A stretch of DNA of 64,000 nt from Cucumis sativus (taxonomy: Eukaryota; Streptophyta; Magnoliopsida; Cucurbitales; Cucurbitaceae), in contig NC_026658.2 of NCBI RefSeq assembly GCF_000004075.3, forward strand, positions 15,674,075 to 15,738,074. Direction: 5' to 3'. This document shows, in pieces, positions 37,901-50,830 of the stretch. The notes under the pieces are model-generated. The model was not told where the DNA came from, ran no database searches, and was given only the letters and a program-made list of their open reading frames with translations. Position numbers and translations under genes: made by a program. Position 1 is the first letter of the stretch, and every line of letters starts with the position of its first letter.

Positions 37901-40900
37901 ATCTTATTTCTTAACAAAAAAAAATCATCAAATTGCAAGATTAGAAATGATATTACACGTGAAAATGTACGCAAAGATTACTCTAGCTAATTAGAGAGCT
38001 AAAGAGATGAAAACAAAAGGTAAAAATGTTGTGATTTTTATTTTTTCTCCGCTATATACACAATAGAATTTTTAGTCAAATTCAAAAACAAATTTAAAAT
38101 TTATTTTTTTATTAGTTTTTAAATTTTAGCTTAGGTTTTTAATTAAGTCACTAGTAAACAGTAGATAAGAAATAAAATAGAAGTTTTAAAAATAAAAAAC
38201 AAAGACTCATTTGTTAACAATTTCCATTTATATGTTTTTTTAAAATTTGTTTTCAATTTTTTGTTTATTAAAAACAAAAATCATTTAAATTTGGTAATTG
38301 ATTTATAAACAAAAGACTTCTTTTTTATTTTTCATATTTTCTGCATAATTAAATTTTTTTATTATTTTCAAAAGAAATAAATTACTAACCAAGCAAGTAC
38401 ATTTTTTAAAAACTAAAACTAAAAAACAAAAAACAGAAAACATTAAATTTTGTGTCCAATATGTGTTGGAATATTTAGTTTGTACTCAATAAGCTAAGTC
38501 CATACTTATTAAATTAAAAAAAAAAAAAAGTTGGAGTAAACAATGTTCAATTTAGAATTAAAGTACGAAATGATGAAATAGTTAAACATTTAGGGACTGA
38601 AATAAGTAATTAAAAAAAAAAGAAAGAAAAAGAAAAAGAAAAAGGAAAATGGGAGAAGGGAGAGGGGCCTGATGAGAAAAAGGAAAAACAAAAGCACATG
38701 GTAGTTTCCGGCATTCGCGTTGGGGTTTGGTAGAATCCTAATTGTTTAAACCAAAAACTTACCGCCTTTCTTTACCTCATCCCTTACCTTCTCTCTGCCC
38801 ATCCTTCCACTCTACTCTATCTATACTTCCCTCCTACATACTTTCACACACACAATATATTTTCCTATCCATTTCCTTGGACTATGTATCAACATTACTT
38901 CATTCCTTTCTTTTCTCCAACACAAATTATAAATAACAAAATCAAAATACGTTAGTTAAATTTTCTGCAATAGTATTTTTTACTATAATGAAACTCATAA
39001 ATGTTTGTCTTCCACTTTTGTTTACCTTACAACACTAAAATGCGAATGAAAAATGCTTGTTATTTAATAGAGTTTTTTAATAACTCTTTTTTATAATCAC
39101 TCTTAGGTGCATACATTTCTTGAATTGGACAGACTTTAAACCTAGTTGTATCACACGATATTTAAAGATACAATGTTCACAATGCAGTGACAAAGTAGTA
39201 TAAGGAACTAATTAATGCGTGTACACATAACACCTTTTGGGTTATTATTGTACCGGTATAGCATTCTTATATACAAGGTACAAATTTAACAAAGACACCA
39301 AAAATTCATCTTTTAAAATTTAGGATACTAACATGATTCGAACATGGTTTTTTTTTTTTTTCTTATGTAAACACACATGTATCATATTTAAACAAGGGTT
39401 TCCATGTGAGGTTGAGTTAGTTGGTTGGATAGTTAGCACATGAAAATTACCGCAGGGAGAAATGGTGGATTTGAAAAAGGGGGAATGGGAGAATGGGAGA
39501 ATGGAGTAAAAAGAAAAAGATTGGGCCTTGGGGTATGAGGTAGTACAGTATTGAGAGACAGAAGTAGAAGAAGTTGGTACAAATTTGGATTAGCCAATTG
39601 ATTGAATTATTCATATTTGGGTCCCTCAATAAATAGTGTTTTCGATGTGAACTTTGCTAAAATACCCCTCATCATCACCATCATCACCTAAACTAATTCT
39701 CTCTCTCATATAAATAAATAAAGAAATCATCTTTATGTATCATTAAATGTTATTATTAACAGTCGAGTCCTATTTTCATTGTTCATTCACATATTTCCGT
39801 CCCCAACCGCCCTCTTCGTTTTTCGGTTATTTATTAACAATCTAGTCCCTCCAAACTTTCCTTTTTCTTATCATTTCTCCCACTTTTACCCCCCCCTCCC
39901 TCTATATGTATATGTATGATATGATGTGTATGTGAGTGTTTTAGCATTTTTTTTAAATCGTATATGTGCTGCTTGGAAACCTATCTCATTTTTTATTTTC
40001 TGATTTTTTATAATTTCTTTTCAATTTCTTTACATTATTTTGCTTCTTGGAAGAAATATTTTATTTAAAATATAACTCTAACCATTTTTTTGGTTAGAGA
40101 ATTGTTGTAAATTAACAAAAATGGTGATACATTTATTTTATTATATTTAAAAATTATTGTTATTAGAAATTTTATTCTTACAATTATCAAATTTACATTA
40201 ATAGATTAAATGTTTCCTAATTAGATTATTATTTCTTAAACAATTTGATGGAAAAAGTTTAATCGGCAAACACACCACACTTATATGTTACCTAATACAA
40301 TGATCTTATTAATTAACATAATTTGTATGGTGTATGTTAATTACTAAAATTTATTTTTAAATAGTGATATATTTGAGTGACATATTCATATCTAAAAAAT
40401 GCTAATAAAACAATTAACATAGATACAAATACCACATTAACTTTATAACATGGGCAAGTAGTTCTCTATGCAATAACTTGATTGGATTATTTTTAATTAA
40501 ATTAGAAGTATGTTTGACAATTACAAAATATTAATTACTAAATTGAAAAAAAAATCCATACAAATAAGGGTAAATGTGGTATATTGTGTTATTTATATTA
40601 TAATCAAAACCATTACCATTATACCAACATGAGCATGACTTAAATAGGTTTTTTTGGTTTTGAAAAATAGTTTAAAATTTGATTAATTATATAAATTATA
40701 GGTTTATAATCAAAATATTTATAAATATATATAGTAAAAGTTTACTTCTATTCTAGCGATAGACTAAGTAGAGGATTATTTATGTCACGGTAGATTTGAA
40801 TAGTAAATCAATCTCAATTTATAATTGATAGAATGATATTTTGTAATTATAAATAATTTAAACCATGTTGTTGGTTGAGTACCGTACAAATTATTACAAA

Positions 40901-42577
40901 CTTTGAAAATTACAATTTCTTCACACAATATTGGAGATTGTGTTTGTTTGGGACATCATCAAACATTTTGAATGTTAAAGAAAGTGAACATTTTGAATTT
41001 TAAAGGAAGATATCATTTTCTTATGGGAATAAAGACATATTAGAGTTGGGGGGACTGAGAAAAAAGGGCATATTAGAAAAGGCAGAAGTATAAAAGACTA
41101 TATTTGCAAAGCATTCCCAAACTTGTGCTTTAGTGGGGCCAATAGGAAGATCATCATTGCGGCCCAATATAAGTTCAAAGCCCATTTTGGACTTTTACCT
41201 AAAAAACGAAACGAACTAACAACAAACCTAAATGCTATCGAAGTGAACTTAACTCAATAGTAATTGTTATAATTTTTTTATGATTGAATGTAAATCTATT
41301 AAAATGATATAGAATGCATATGAGGTGGGAGTCATTTCTTATGGCTTAGGTTAACCATGATTGTTCAATATTTTCTCTTACAACTTAAAAACTAATTCCA
41401 GCTCTCGTTCTTACTTTGTCAACGATAGAGTTGTGGTCGAGAAAATTACACATATTGAATTGTTCCATCTCTTGTTGATGACAATCTATGCTTAAATATA
41501 TAATTTGATGATTAGATTGTAAGTTGTAAGGCTTAGTTTTGTCCTTATAAAGAGTAATAGAGTAGATCTATTCTTTTTCTTATTGGTTCATCCAACCTAT
41601 GGAGCCAACATAAGATGATGTCATTTGCTTTTAAATTTTCATTTTCTCAAAATAATAATAAAAATATATGGAGAATCCAAATATAATGTTAAGATTGATT
41701 TAATTTTTGATCGAAAACAGTTTTTCAAAAACAAACTTCAAATTTATAACTATGGTATTGCATATTTTTTTAAATTGAAGAAGGATGTTGAATAGTTTTT
41801 ATTGCGTCTAGATTTTGGACCTAAAATGTTGAATTAAGTGATGGAAAAAGTTCAAAATTATCAATTTTTTAAAAAGATTTCTTGACACAATTTTGGGACG
41901 GAGATTGATGATTTTATTTTCAAAATTTGAATACTTGAGAGTGTAATTTTAGATTTTTAAAAAGATAAAAAAAAGATCAGTTAAAATTTAGAAAGATTGA
42001 AAAAATAGTAGAATGTGTTGTAATGACGGATAAAATACAAAAGGCTTTATAAGTTAGGAAGTTTTAGCATTTGAGTGAAATGTATATGTTGAGGGAGAAA
42101 AGATGTGTGAAAAGGTTTTAGTTTTAGAAGAGAAGGATGCTATTTCGAACAATTTTTGCTCAAAGTATAATATCAGAAAGTGAAAAGGAATGTAGAAATA
42201 TCATAAGATTGTTATGTTGTTATGATGTATTAATAATAATAAAATGAGATAGAAGTGGAGCAGAAGATTCTGGAATAGATTTATCTGGTGGGTCGAGACC
42301 GACTTAGATGAGAATCTGGATAGAAATAGAAGAGAGATCCTATTCCTAATTGGATTACAATTCATAACAAATATTAACGGACCAAAAATTTCTACAAATT
42401 TGTGGAACTAAACCACATTTGGGTTGTCATTAGTTTCCCAAGTCTAAAAATCCCTTTTCCCATCATCCAATTTCCTCTTAACTTGAGTTCAAATTGCTTT
42501 CAACTTTCCCAAATCTCTCTTTTGCTTGTCTTTGCGCTTTTATCTGATTCAAGGATTTCACTGTTGAAATCAAGAAT
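34941..42577. other. Gene-poor AT-rich intergenic region
   Basis: About 7.6 kb without a protein gene. It contains a (TTTC)n run at about 36044-36070, CT-rich patches near 37680-37800 and 38760-38890, a short GGGAGAAT-type tandem near 39480-39505, a C run at 39890, and TTGATAGA-type words near 40740-40860. The open frames here are low-complexity. Confidence 0.5.
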
Positions 42578-44847
42578 ATGACTGACAAGAATCCGTATCT
42601 GAATGGATCGCCCACTGTGCTGAACGAGAAGAACGACGAAACTGAGTGGGAGATGAGGCCCTCTGGCATGCTCGTTCAGAAGCGAGAAGATGATAATGGC
42701 GCCGATGTTTCTACCACCGGCCCCATGATCGCCGTCAGTGTTACTCACGGTTATGGCCCTACTAAGTACAAGATTTTCCTTCCTGCTCAATCCACTTTTG
42801 GTACTCTCTTTCTATACTGATTTTCCTCTGATCTTCAATTGAATAGCACTCGTTTTAATTTAGGGCTTTGTTTTGCTCTAATGAGTTTGAGGGATTTGAT
42901 TTCTTGTATTGAGTGTTTTTAGGGTTTTAGTTCTTTTGTGGGTGAATTGATTTGTTTTGATTGAAACCAACTGATTTACCGTGTTTTTCCTGTTGTGGAG
43001 GGAAGATTTGATATGGGTTTTGTTTGATTTGGCATGGGTTTTTAGTTTTTTTCTTCTTAAGAGTTCGTGGAGTGGTCTGATTTAATGGACGAGTTTGAGT
43101 TTGGGGGGAGGGGGGCTATGGCTTCAACATATATGTTTGTTTGTATGAATACTGACTTTCTCGATGTCTTCTTACATTTGTCTGGAACTAGGATTGGGAA
43201 GTTGGGAACTAACTTGTTTTGTTTGACATTGTTGTTTTGTTCTGTTATGAACTAACTTGTGGATTGATGGTAAATGAACTTTCCCCATTCATGGTATCTG
43301 GCACATGCTGACTTGCGTACTTATAATGGAGTTTGGACTAGTTTCCACGTCGGTGATTTTGCGTGTGTTGCTTCTTTTGCAGGCGATATGAAAAAGCATC
43401 TTGTGGCAATAACCGGTTTGCAGCTGGAAGAGCAGAGACTACTATTTCGAGGTAAGGAGAAGGATGATGATGAGCATTTGCATACCGCAGGGGTGAAGAA
43501 TTTGTCAAAAATTTTACTCTTGGAGAACAAGACAAACAAGCAGAGGAAGGCGGTGGAAGATGTTAAGGTGGTAGAAGAGGTTGGGAGTAGTGGTGAGGTT
43601 TCGAAGGCATCAGCAGCCATTGCTGATGTTCGGTCTGAGGTTGATAAGCTTGCAGACAGGGTAAATTGCCCTTGCAGTTTTTCAAAATACTTGATTTTTC
43701 TCTGATAATGGGATTCAATACTGGTTTATATTTTGAGAGATTGTTCATTATATTGTTATCTCTACAGGTTGCTGCCTTGCAAGTAGCTGTTAATGGTGGC
43801 ACAAATGTTGAAGACAAAGAATTCGTAGTATCAACAGAGCTGCTGATGAGACAACTGTTGAAGTTGGATAGCATTGATGCTGAAGGAGAAGCAAAGTTGC
43901 AGAGAAAAGCTGAGGTTAGTGTTTTAACATTGATGGTGACACACAATTATACTGCTTTGTATATTGTGAGTAAGCTCTTGTATACACATTCATCTGACAT
44001 CAAATAATCTCATGTTGAGTAAAGAAAAACAATTCTTAGAGGGATTTGACATCATTATGCTGATATTCATATCTGACCAACCAATTTTTGTGTACGAGAG
44101 TATAGTTCTTCATCTTGTTTTAGCAATTTAAGTTACTGGATTTAGTTGTCTGATATCTTTTTTAAGGACGTCTGCGTTAGTGATATGTTCCATAGGTTGT
44201 TCAATTATGGCCTTGAGTTTTTTAAGGCTATGTTATCGATTGGATACTACGACCTTTCACATGATATTCTAGTGTTGCTTTTCAGTATCTATCTTTAGGG
44301 AGAATTTTCACCGACCAAAATTGAATTGGCAACTTGGAGTCCTAATAGTAAATTTGTAGATTTAATAAAAAACTTGTTTGTTTATCATTGCTGCTGCTAA
44401 TATGCGTGGTTAAATGTTGTCTAATCAAACAGCGGTCTTTTGTATTTATGATTGAGCTTCGCTCGGTTAGGTCAGATTCTATTAAAAGCACATTTTTTCC
44501 TTGCTATCTGTTTTTAACTTTAAAGTGATCTCTAACATGTTCACACTTTTAATAAGCTCAGAATTCTACAATTCCAAAGTTTCATCAATGCATATGATAA
44601 TCCCCCAAAAGTTATTTAGCATCAATTCTAAACAAATAGCTTTGAACAGGTACGCCGCATTCAGAACTTTGTGGACACACTCGATGCATTGAAGGCAAAA
44701 ATCTCTAAACCAATCAGCAACAATCACAACACGGTTTCAGTGACGACTGAATGGGAGACCTTTGACTCAGGAGTCGGTAGCCTAACTCCCCCATCCCCAG
44801 CTCCATCTTCTACAAGAGTAACTCAGGATTGGGAACGGTTTGATTAG
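42578..44847 (+). CDS. BAG-family molecular chaperone regulator
   Basis: Four exons: 42578-42800, 43383-43660, 43768-43914 and 44650-44847. Introns are GT-AG, the frame is continuous, and the product is 281 residues. BAG proteins bind the Hsp70 ATPase domain and promote nucleotide exchange, and plant BAG1-4 types are linked to stress and cell-death control. Order of parts: N-terminal WEMRPSGMLVQKR (24-36), the plant BAG1-4 signature; a ubiquitin-like region at about 50-125; a BAG domain at about 145-225 starting SKASAAIADVRSEVDKLADR; and a C-terminus with two short repeats, EWETFD and DWERFD, the latter ending the protein. Length is typical of the Arabidopsis BAG1-4 group. I do not assign a number, although the tail repeats resemble BAG1/BAG4. 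The start is the first ATG of the frame, before the conserved motif. Confidence 0.93.
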
Positions 44848-46802
44848 CTCACGAGTTTCATTTATTTAAACTCTACTAGTTATTTATCAGTCAATCATAA
44901 ATAACATCAAACATCCTCCCCCGACCCCATCTTAGATTAATAATTTTTTAAATTAATCATACGGTCGTCAGCCCATGAGCCTTGTAGGCATGACAAAAGC
45001 TATCATATCTTTAGAAATTCAGTTAGTGTTTCAATATTAAGTTATATATTTAATGAATGGAAACAGATTTGAGCACAATGAAATGACTGGAATTATATTC
45101 TGGATTTTGTTTTGTTTATCGCACTCTTTTACACAGATTTGAAATCTCATAGCACAGGCAAAGAGACCAAAAACATTGGCCCTGCTATCATGTACACATT
45201 GTCCTGTTCTTTCCATTATTAATTAATTGGTTATGAATGCTTTTGAGAAAGAAGATGGGTCCTTATCCTTACAGTGACAATTAGCCTCAGTCCCATCAGG
45301 ACACAACCCATGGAAGTCGAATGTTAAATGTTTGTAATAAATTCCATAACCACTGGACCCTTTACTGTGGATGGGGCCATTTTGAAACTGTTAGCATAGT
45401 TTTATAAGCATTTAGTGTACTGTACCTTCTCTTCTGCTCCCTCATTGGTCATACCAATGTTGGTCATTACTGTGGATTTGTTGTTCGTATCCCACCACTT
45501 TCGGAGCTGCATATGTATTCTTATCTGACACACAATTTACTGTCTTATCTTTCTTGGGTTTTCTGTTCTTATTTCGTTCTACATAATTTCATCTATTTTA
45601 GGATAATGTAATGGGTTGGTAATACAATGTAATCTAAAATCTACGTTGATTGCCAAAAGAGGTAATGAATCATTGTCAATGTTGGTCATACAATTGGCCT
45701 TGATGTTTCTTTGTGGATATAGATAGAGTTTGCATAAGAATGTCTGTTAGTGTTAGGTTGTTTCATGGTATAAACAAGGAGGTTTATCACTCTATTAGAG
45801 ATTCGTAATGTCGTTCTACTCAACTTCCACAAATTTAGATATGGTATTAAATCAAGATCTACATCACACCAATATGGACACCTTCTTAGGCATCAACAAA
45901 ATGAAGATAGAAAATAATGGGTTCACATTTCACATGACTTTAGCAATTGAGTTAATTGGGTACAATTGTATTTTGTAACCTATCTTTACCTTGTAGATTC
46001 AAAGGCTGCTCATTAATTTAAATGGAAGAATCTTTCAATTTAAAACAATCAAGCTACAATTTAAGTTTAATTTGATTTTAGTTTTTATGCTTTTAAATAT
46101 GAACATGTCTATACATCCAATTAACCGAGTTGTCTTGGTAGTTAAATTTCACACACAAAAACTTTTCTCCCAATAGTATTTAAGGTTACCAATTTTGTAT
46201 TTCTGTCACAATTTGTTTAACATAGGAGTAAAGTGAGAAAGGCTCACTTAGCTAAACCAAAATAAAGTGGTTATATGTGTTGGACGCTTCTGCCATTCTA
46301 AATCAGTTTATAACTCCCAAAGCTACCTCAAATGTTACATGAAAACAATACAAAACTAAATATAAGTAGTTCTTCACCATTTAAAGAAAAAAAAATATTG
46401 TATCTTATTTAAAAGAAATCTACACGAGTGTTCAAACAAACCAAATAATTCTAAAAACATTTGAGTTGGGTATAAACCCGTTACATTGGACTTAGGTTTA
46501 AATAAATGAAAATCTTATAGGTTAAATTGGTTCTTGATTTCATTTAAAATAACCTAAATCACTACTTATGCTTCTTAAAGAGGTTATGGGGTTCAATTAA
46601 CGGTAGTCACTTACTGAAAATGCTATGCAACCAGAATGTTGTAAGTTAGACGATGTGTGGTCTGATCAATCACACAAATGGCCTAAACATTCAACGAATA
46701 AAATGATAGTCATTCGAAAGTAATTATAAAGAAAACCAATAAATAAAATAATTAGTTGCACTACATATTTATATATTTAAAAGTTTAACCTTGAAAAGAT
46801 TT
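44848..46802. other. 3' flank of the BAG gene
   Basis: 3' UTR and intergenic DNA with no further gene recognised. Confidence 0.5.
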
Positions 46803-46868
46803 GTCCGTCTAGCTCAGGTGGGAGAGTATAAGGCTCCTAACCTTCTAGTCGTGGGTCGAGTAATTATC
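46803..46868 (+). pseudogene. Degenerate tRNA-Lys-like sequence
   Basis: The segment starts GTCCGTCTAGCTCAG and runs through a D-arm, an anticodon loop CTCCTAA (anticodon CCT, where a lysine tRNA would have CTT), a variable loop and the start of the T-arm (GTGGGTCGAGT). It then diverges. The T-stem 3' half and the acceptor 3' half are missing, one T is lost in the B box, and the anticodon stem has a mismatch. It is probably a tRNA pseudogene or the head of a tRNA-derived SINE. Confidence 0.65.
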
Positions 46869-48544
46869 AAACTTGATTCCTTTATTTATTTCATAGTTGA
46901 ATATGAATATGATTTGCCATAGCCTAGATTGGTTTGTTAGCTTATATGTATTTTTACTTTCCAAAAAATTCAATCAACAACTTACTTCCATATGGGAAGA
47001 GAAAAGAAAACTAAAGCAATCGTAATCCTAAATCTGGTGGTTTCCTCCCAGAAAATAGTTGAAGAAGAAGTCTAACAAGACTATGTGTCCACCAGGATCT
47101 AACACTGAGTGAATGTGAAGACTATGAACATTTCAGCTTAATGTACAAATGTTTTAAAGAAACAAAACATACACCATCTCATACACCTCATCATATGAAG
47201 TCGTTGATTATCTACGCTCGTATAAATACTATGTCACTTGACCTATATGGTAATCTTTGGGAAGAATTATATATATATATATATTTCAACTTCTAACATC
47301 ATGCAGTTAACCACGAACAAATGTTCAATCACATGAAACCTAAAAGAATCCTATAACATACATTCAAATTGAAGCATGGGGTAGTGATTAATTTAACTAT
47401 AAATAAATTAGCTCTTCCTGCATTCTAGAGACACACATCACATAGTTTAATCAATCCATAATTAAAAAACTTCAAATACATAAATTTAATTTATATAATT
47501 TAGTCATGTGTGTTTAATTAATTTTATTCTTTTGTCTCAACAAAAACAGGTAGGTATATGCATGCATTGAGATATATACCATAGAATATGAAAATCCGAG
47601 TGTACTTATCAAAGTTTTTTTTCTCAATTATTATTTTTCTTTTCATTTTTGTTTGTTGTAATTTAACTAATAGCGTAAAAGTAGTTTAAAAAAGATAACA
47701 AAGTAAGAAATCGATTCATGGTTTTATGATCAATAAATTCTTCTACGTTTTTTAATATAGAAAATTAATTAAAAACAAACCTAAAAAAACTGATTTCTTT
47801 TTTTCTCTTTCTTATATACTCATCTTCAAATATTCTCAAATTATATATTATAGGTTAAATTATAAGTTTGCGCATGAAAATAACTACTCTTATCGAGTAC
47901 GTATACTTAAATTATTAACTTTTTGTTCCATAAATCTTAAATTTTAAATTTTTTCAGGCTCTTGACATCTTAAAACAAGGCACTCATCTAATGGTCACAA
48001 AATTGAAAACTTAAATCTCATACCACAATGAGTTTAAGTTTAAGGTGATTAAAAGAAATTATAAGCTTAGGTCTTCTTTGACATATGTTCTAAAGAAAAT
48101 TAGCTACACAAGTTCAAGGGGATTTGGTTGATACTTTTCAAATTTAGAAACTTTTTGACTCATTTTGTTTACTCCAAAGATCAATAGACATAGTATATGG
48201 GGGAAAAAATTGCTTAAATTGGGTATGGTTAAGTACTGACAAGAAAAAAATTATCATACTGCTAGGGAAGAAAAAAAAACCATACAACAAATATATATAT
48301 ATATATATATATCATGTTTGAATTCTAATATACATTTGAAGAAAAAAAGTAATGTTACACATGTGCACACTTATAAGCTACAAGTGGAAAATAAGTACCT
48401 CAGTATCTCACTTAGAATTTTGGTCTCTCAAGAATGATTCATATAGTCAGATCCAGAGTACTTACTCTCTCTCGCTAGGCGGCATAGTCATTATCAACAT
48501 TAACGAACCAGATTCCATCGAGCTAATTTAGCATTTGAACGTGC
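46869..48544. other. Intergenic, AT-rich
   Basis: No gene recognised. There are (AT)n runs near 47270 and 48290-48312. Confidence 0.5.
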
Positions 48545-48664
48545 TCAACTGAGAGTAGTACCAAATTGAACAACCCACTTGAGAAGTTCCTCGTGTTGCA
48601 GTTGCATCCTTTTGAAGGGTACTTCATCTCTATTGCTAATTTCTCGCTCTTTTTCCTCTTCCAT
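48545..48664 (-). other. 39-codon ORF in the 3' UTR of the GARP gene
   Basis: An ATG at 48664, about 22 bases after the stop of the GARP gene on the same strand, opens 39 charged codons starting MEEEKEREISNRDE and ending with a TGA at 48545-48547. It may be chance, a remnant of a longer C-terminus, or a downstream ORF. I recognise no family. Confidence 0.3.
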
Positions 48665-48686
48665 TGCCGACTAAGGAGACATTGAA

Positions 48687-50542
48687 TTAATAATATGAGC
48701 ATAAAGATAGAGATAAATCAGTTCTACTTTCTAAAACTTCTTCATCTTGATCTATACTTCTCTTTTCAATCTTGATCTCTTCCCTTGGTGCAATCTTTAG
48801 GGATAAACTCAAATCAATTTCTCCATTATCTGTGGCCCTTTTTCTTTTCTGTGGAATAATTTCACTGCATGAATCTTCTTTTTCCCTCTCATCTTGCCTT
48901 TTGCTCGTCGTGGTATTGGATTCACTGATCGACATGCGAAGATTACGGTTGATCATTTCCGGTGCATTGCTCTTGTTGCTGCTGAACAGGCTCGATCTTG
49001 CTTGAGTCAATGTAGTCATTGAGGCTGACTTCTCCATAAATGGGGATTGTATTGTTTTGTTTTCGATAGCCTTCCACGATGACCCTCCGAATCTGACAAG
49101 AGAAGTCGAATGAGTTTGGAATGATTTTCGAAAAAATATTATATTATTACTTTGATTACTAAACCTAATTTCAATAGAATAATTGAAAAGAAAACACTAA
49201 TTAGATCAATTCCTTACCGAAAAAGATTAGAGGGGTAACTTGAATTATATCGTTGGAACATTGGGATTTGGCTGACATTAAATATGTTGCGATCTCCATT
49301 ATTACTTTCAGCCATAAGAACCCTTTGATCTCCCACAACTGTCAGAATTTTCATTACAAGTTATAGAAAAAAATGAAATATATTAGGAATAAATGTAGAA
49401 ATTAAACTTAATAAATAGTTTATACCTTGACCTGGCTCATTCGTCTTCTTGCTTCTATACATCTGAAAGAAATGAAAGAAAAAAATAAAATTAGAAATTG
49501 AAACTGAAATTTGACATCTAAATTAAGCACTAAAATTTTTGTTTAGTTTTTCATATTTTTTTTATAAAAAAAAGCCCAAATTATGCAATAAAATTTCTGG
49601 AAAAGAGAGAGAGATTATTAAACCTGAAGATGGCTTTTGACATGGGCAATACTTAGTCCTTTGATGTTCATTAACTGAAGTACCAACTTAGGAGTAGCAT
49701 CTATATACACACAGACAAAAATCATTAAACCATAAGATTTTCTAAAAACAAAATATAAAACATGATAGAAAATCACTAACAATCTATCTAATAGATATAG
49801 TCAAAATTCCAACAATTCACTCCAAGAAAAAGAGATTTTGATAAAAATCTACATAACCCTATCAACAAATTAACTCAAGGATCTCCCCAAAAAAAACCCA
49901 ATAATTATCCATACTCTAATACTAGATTAAATTACGACCACCCTTAAAGCCACTCGATCAAAAACACATTAATAACCTTCTCAAAAAAAAAAAAAAAAAA
50001 CCCTCACCCCAAAGGTAGATTAAATTTAAAGGGTACTAGGTTAAATCATTCGAGAAAATCTCAATATAGACAAAAAGCATGAATTACTATTTCAAACAAT
50101 TCAATCCTCCCCTTCCAATTATTAAACCAATAATTCATAAAATCAGGAGACAAAAGCAAAGAGGTGGGAAAAGGAAAACTAAAAGGAGCACAACTCGACG
50201 ATAATTAATATAAGTTTCGACCCCAGAGGTCAGAAAGAAGAAGAAGAAGTTATGGAAATTACTTTCTTGACCCCCAAGTCTTTCGACAGCATGAACGAAA
50301 CGGAGGTGAAGATCGGGAGTCCAACGGAGTCTCGGGAGTTTAGATCTGACATAAGGTCTGACAGTGGGAGGCTTGGTCTTGTGTTGATCATGATCATTAT
50401 TATTATTCTCTTCTATGGTGCTGTTGCTCGAACTTCCTTCATTTCCAAATTCAGTACTACTGCTGCTATTTTCTGATTTCTTATTACTATTATCATCAAC
50501 ATCACTTGATCTTGTGTTTGAACATTCTCCTACTACTTCCAT
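48687..50542 (-). CDS. GARP (G2-like) MYB-related transcription factor with two EAR motifs
   Basis: Five exons in transcript order: 50542-50263, 49700-49624, 49462-49426, 49338-49218 and 49092-48687. GT-AG introns, continuous frame, 306 residues. The N-terminus is Ser/Asn/Glu-rich. The GARP DNA-binding domain spans about 68-123: KLPRLRWTPDLHLRFVHAVE, LGGQENATPKLVLQLM, then GLSIAHVKSHLQMYRSKK. It is split over exons 1-3 in the usual places for this family. A basic QKRKRA cluster (253-258) may be a nuclear signal. Two LxLxL repression motifs follow: DLSLSL at about 265-270 and again at 297-302, just before the end (CSYY). This matches the putative MYB family group around Arabidopsis At1g14600/At2g40260. 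A role as a nuclear repressor through TOPLESS-type co-repressors is inferred from the EAR motifs. The coiled-coil typical of MYB-CC proteins was not seen. The start is the first ATG of the frame, and two short uORFs precede it. Confidence 0.92.
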
Positions 50543-50660
50543 AATTTGCTAACTTTCTATATGCACAAAACCAGAGAGAGAGAGAGATTTAAAGTTTGGA
50601 ATGATTAGAAGAAGAAGAAGAGAATGAATAAGCTGAGAGAGAGAGAGATTGGATCTATTA

Positions 50661-50702
50661 TTACCCCACTTGGAAAGGAAACTCTCTTTCTCTCTCTAAC
50701 AT
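50661..50702 (-). promoter_or_regulatory. uORF 2 in the GARP gene leader
   Basis: A 13-codon ORF (starts MLEREREF) ending in TAA at 50661. It lies between the TATA box and the main start, within a CT-rich leader on the transcribed strand. Such uORFs can lower translation of the main frame if the leader is unspliced. Confidence 0.5.
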
Positions 50703-50717
50703 GAGGAGAGAGAAACC

Positions 50718-50747
50718 CTAGCTTGTTTGAGACAGACAGATCTTCAT
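50718..50747 (-). promoter_or_regulatory. uORF 1 in the GARP gene leader
   Basis: A nine-codon ORF (MKICLSQTS) ending in TAG at 50718. It is upstream of the second uORF and downstream of the TATA box. Confidence 0.5.
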
Positions 50748-50810
50748 GGAGAAGACACAAGACTCGTGTTTCTCTCTAGATATGTTCCCAAAAACCAAAT
50801 GAAACTTCAC

Positions 50811-50817
50811 TTTTATA
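50811..50817 (-). promoter_or_regulatory. TATA box of the GARP gene
   Basis: TATAAAA on the - strand, about 270 bases upstream of the ATG. The leader between them contains long (CT)n tracts when read on the coding strand. Confidence 0.55.
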
Positions 50818-50830
50818 TCTCCAAAAATTT

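Noticed and set aside
43274..43382. Upstream extension of BAG exon 2
   Set aside because: The open frame runs through the intron, but the conserved splice acceptor (TTTTGCAG) at 43382 restores the expected family sequence across the exon 1-2 joint.
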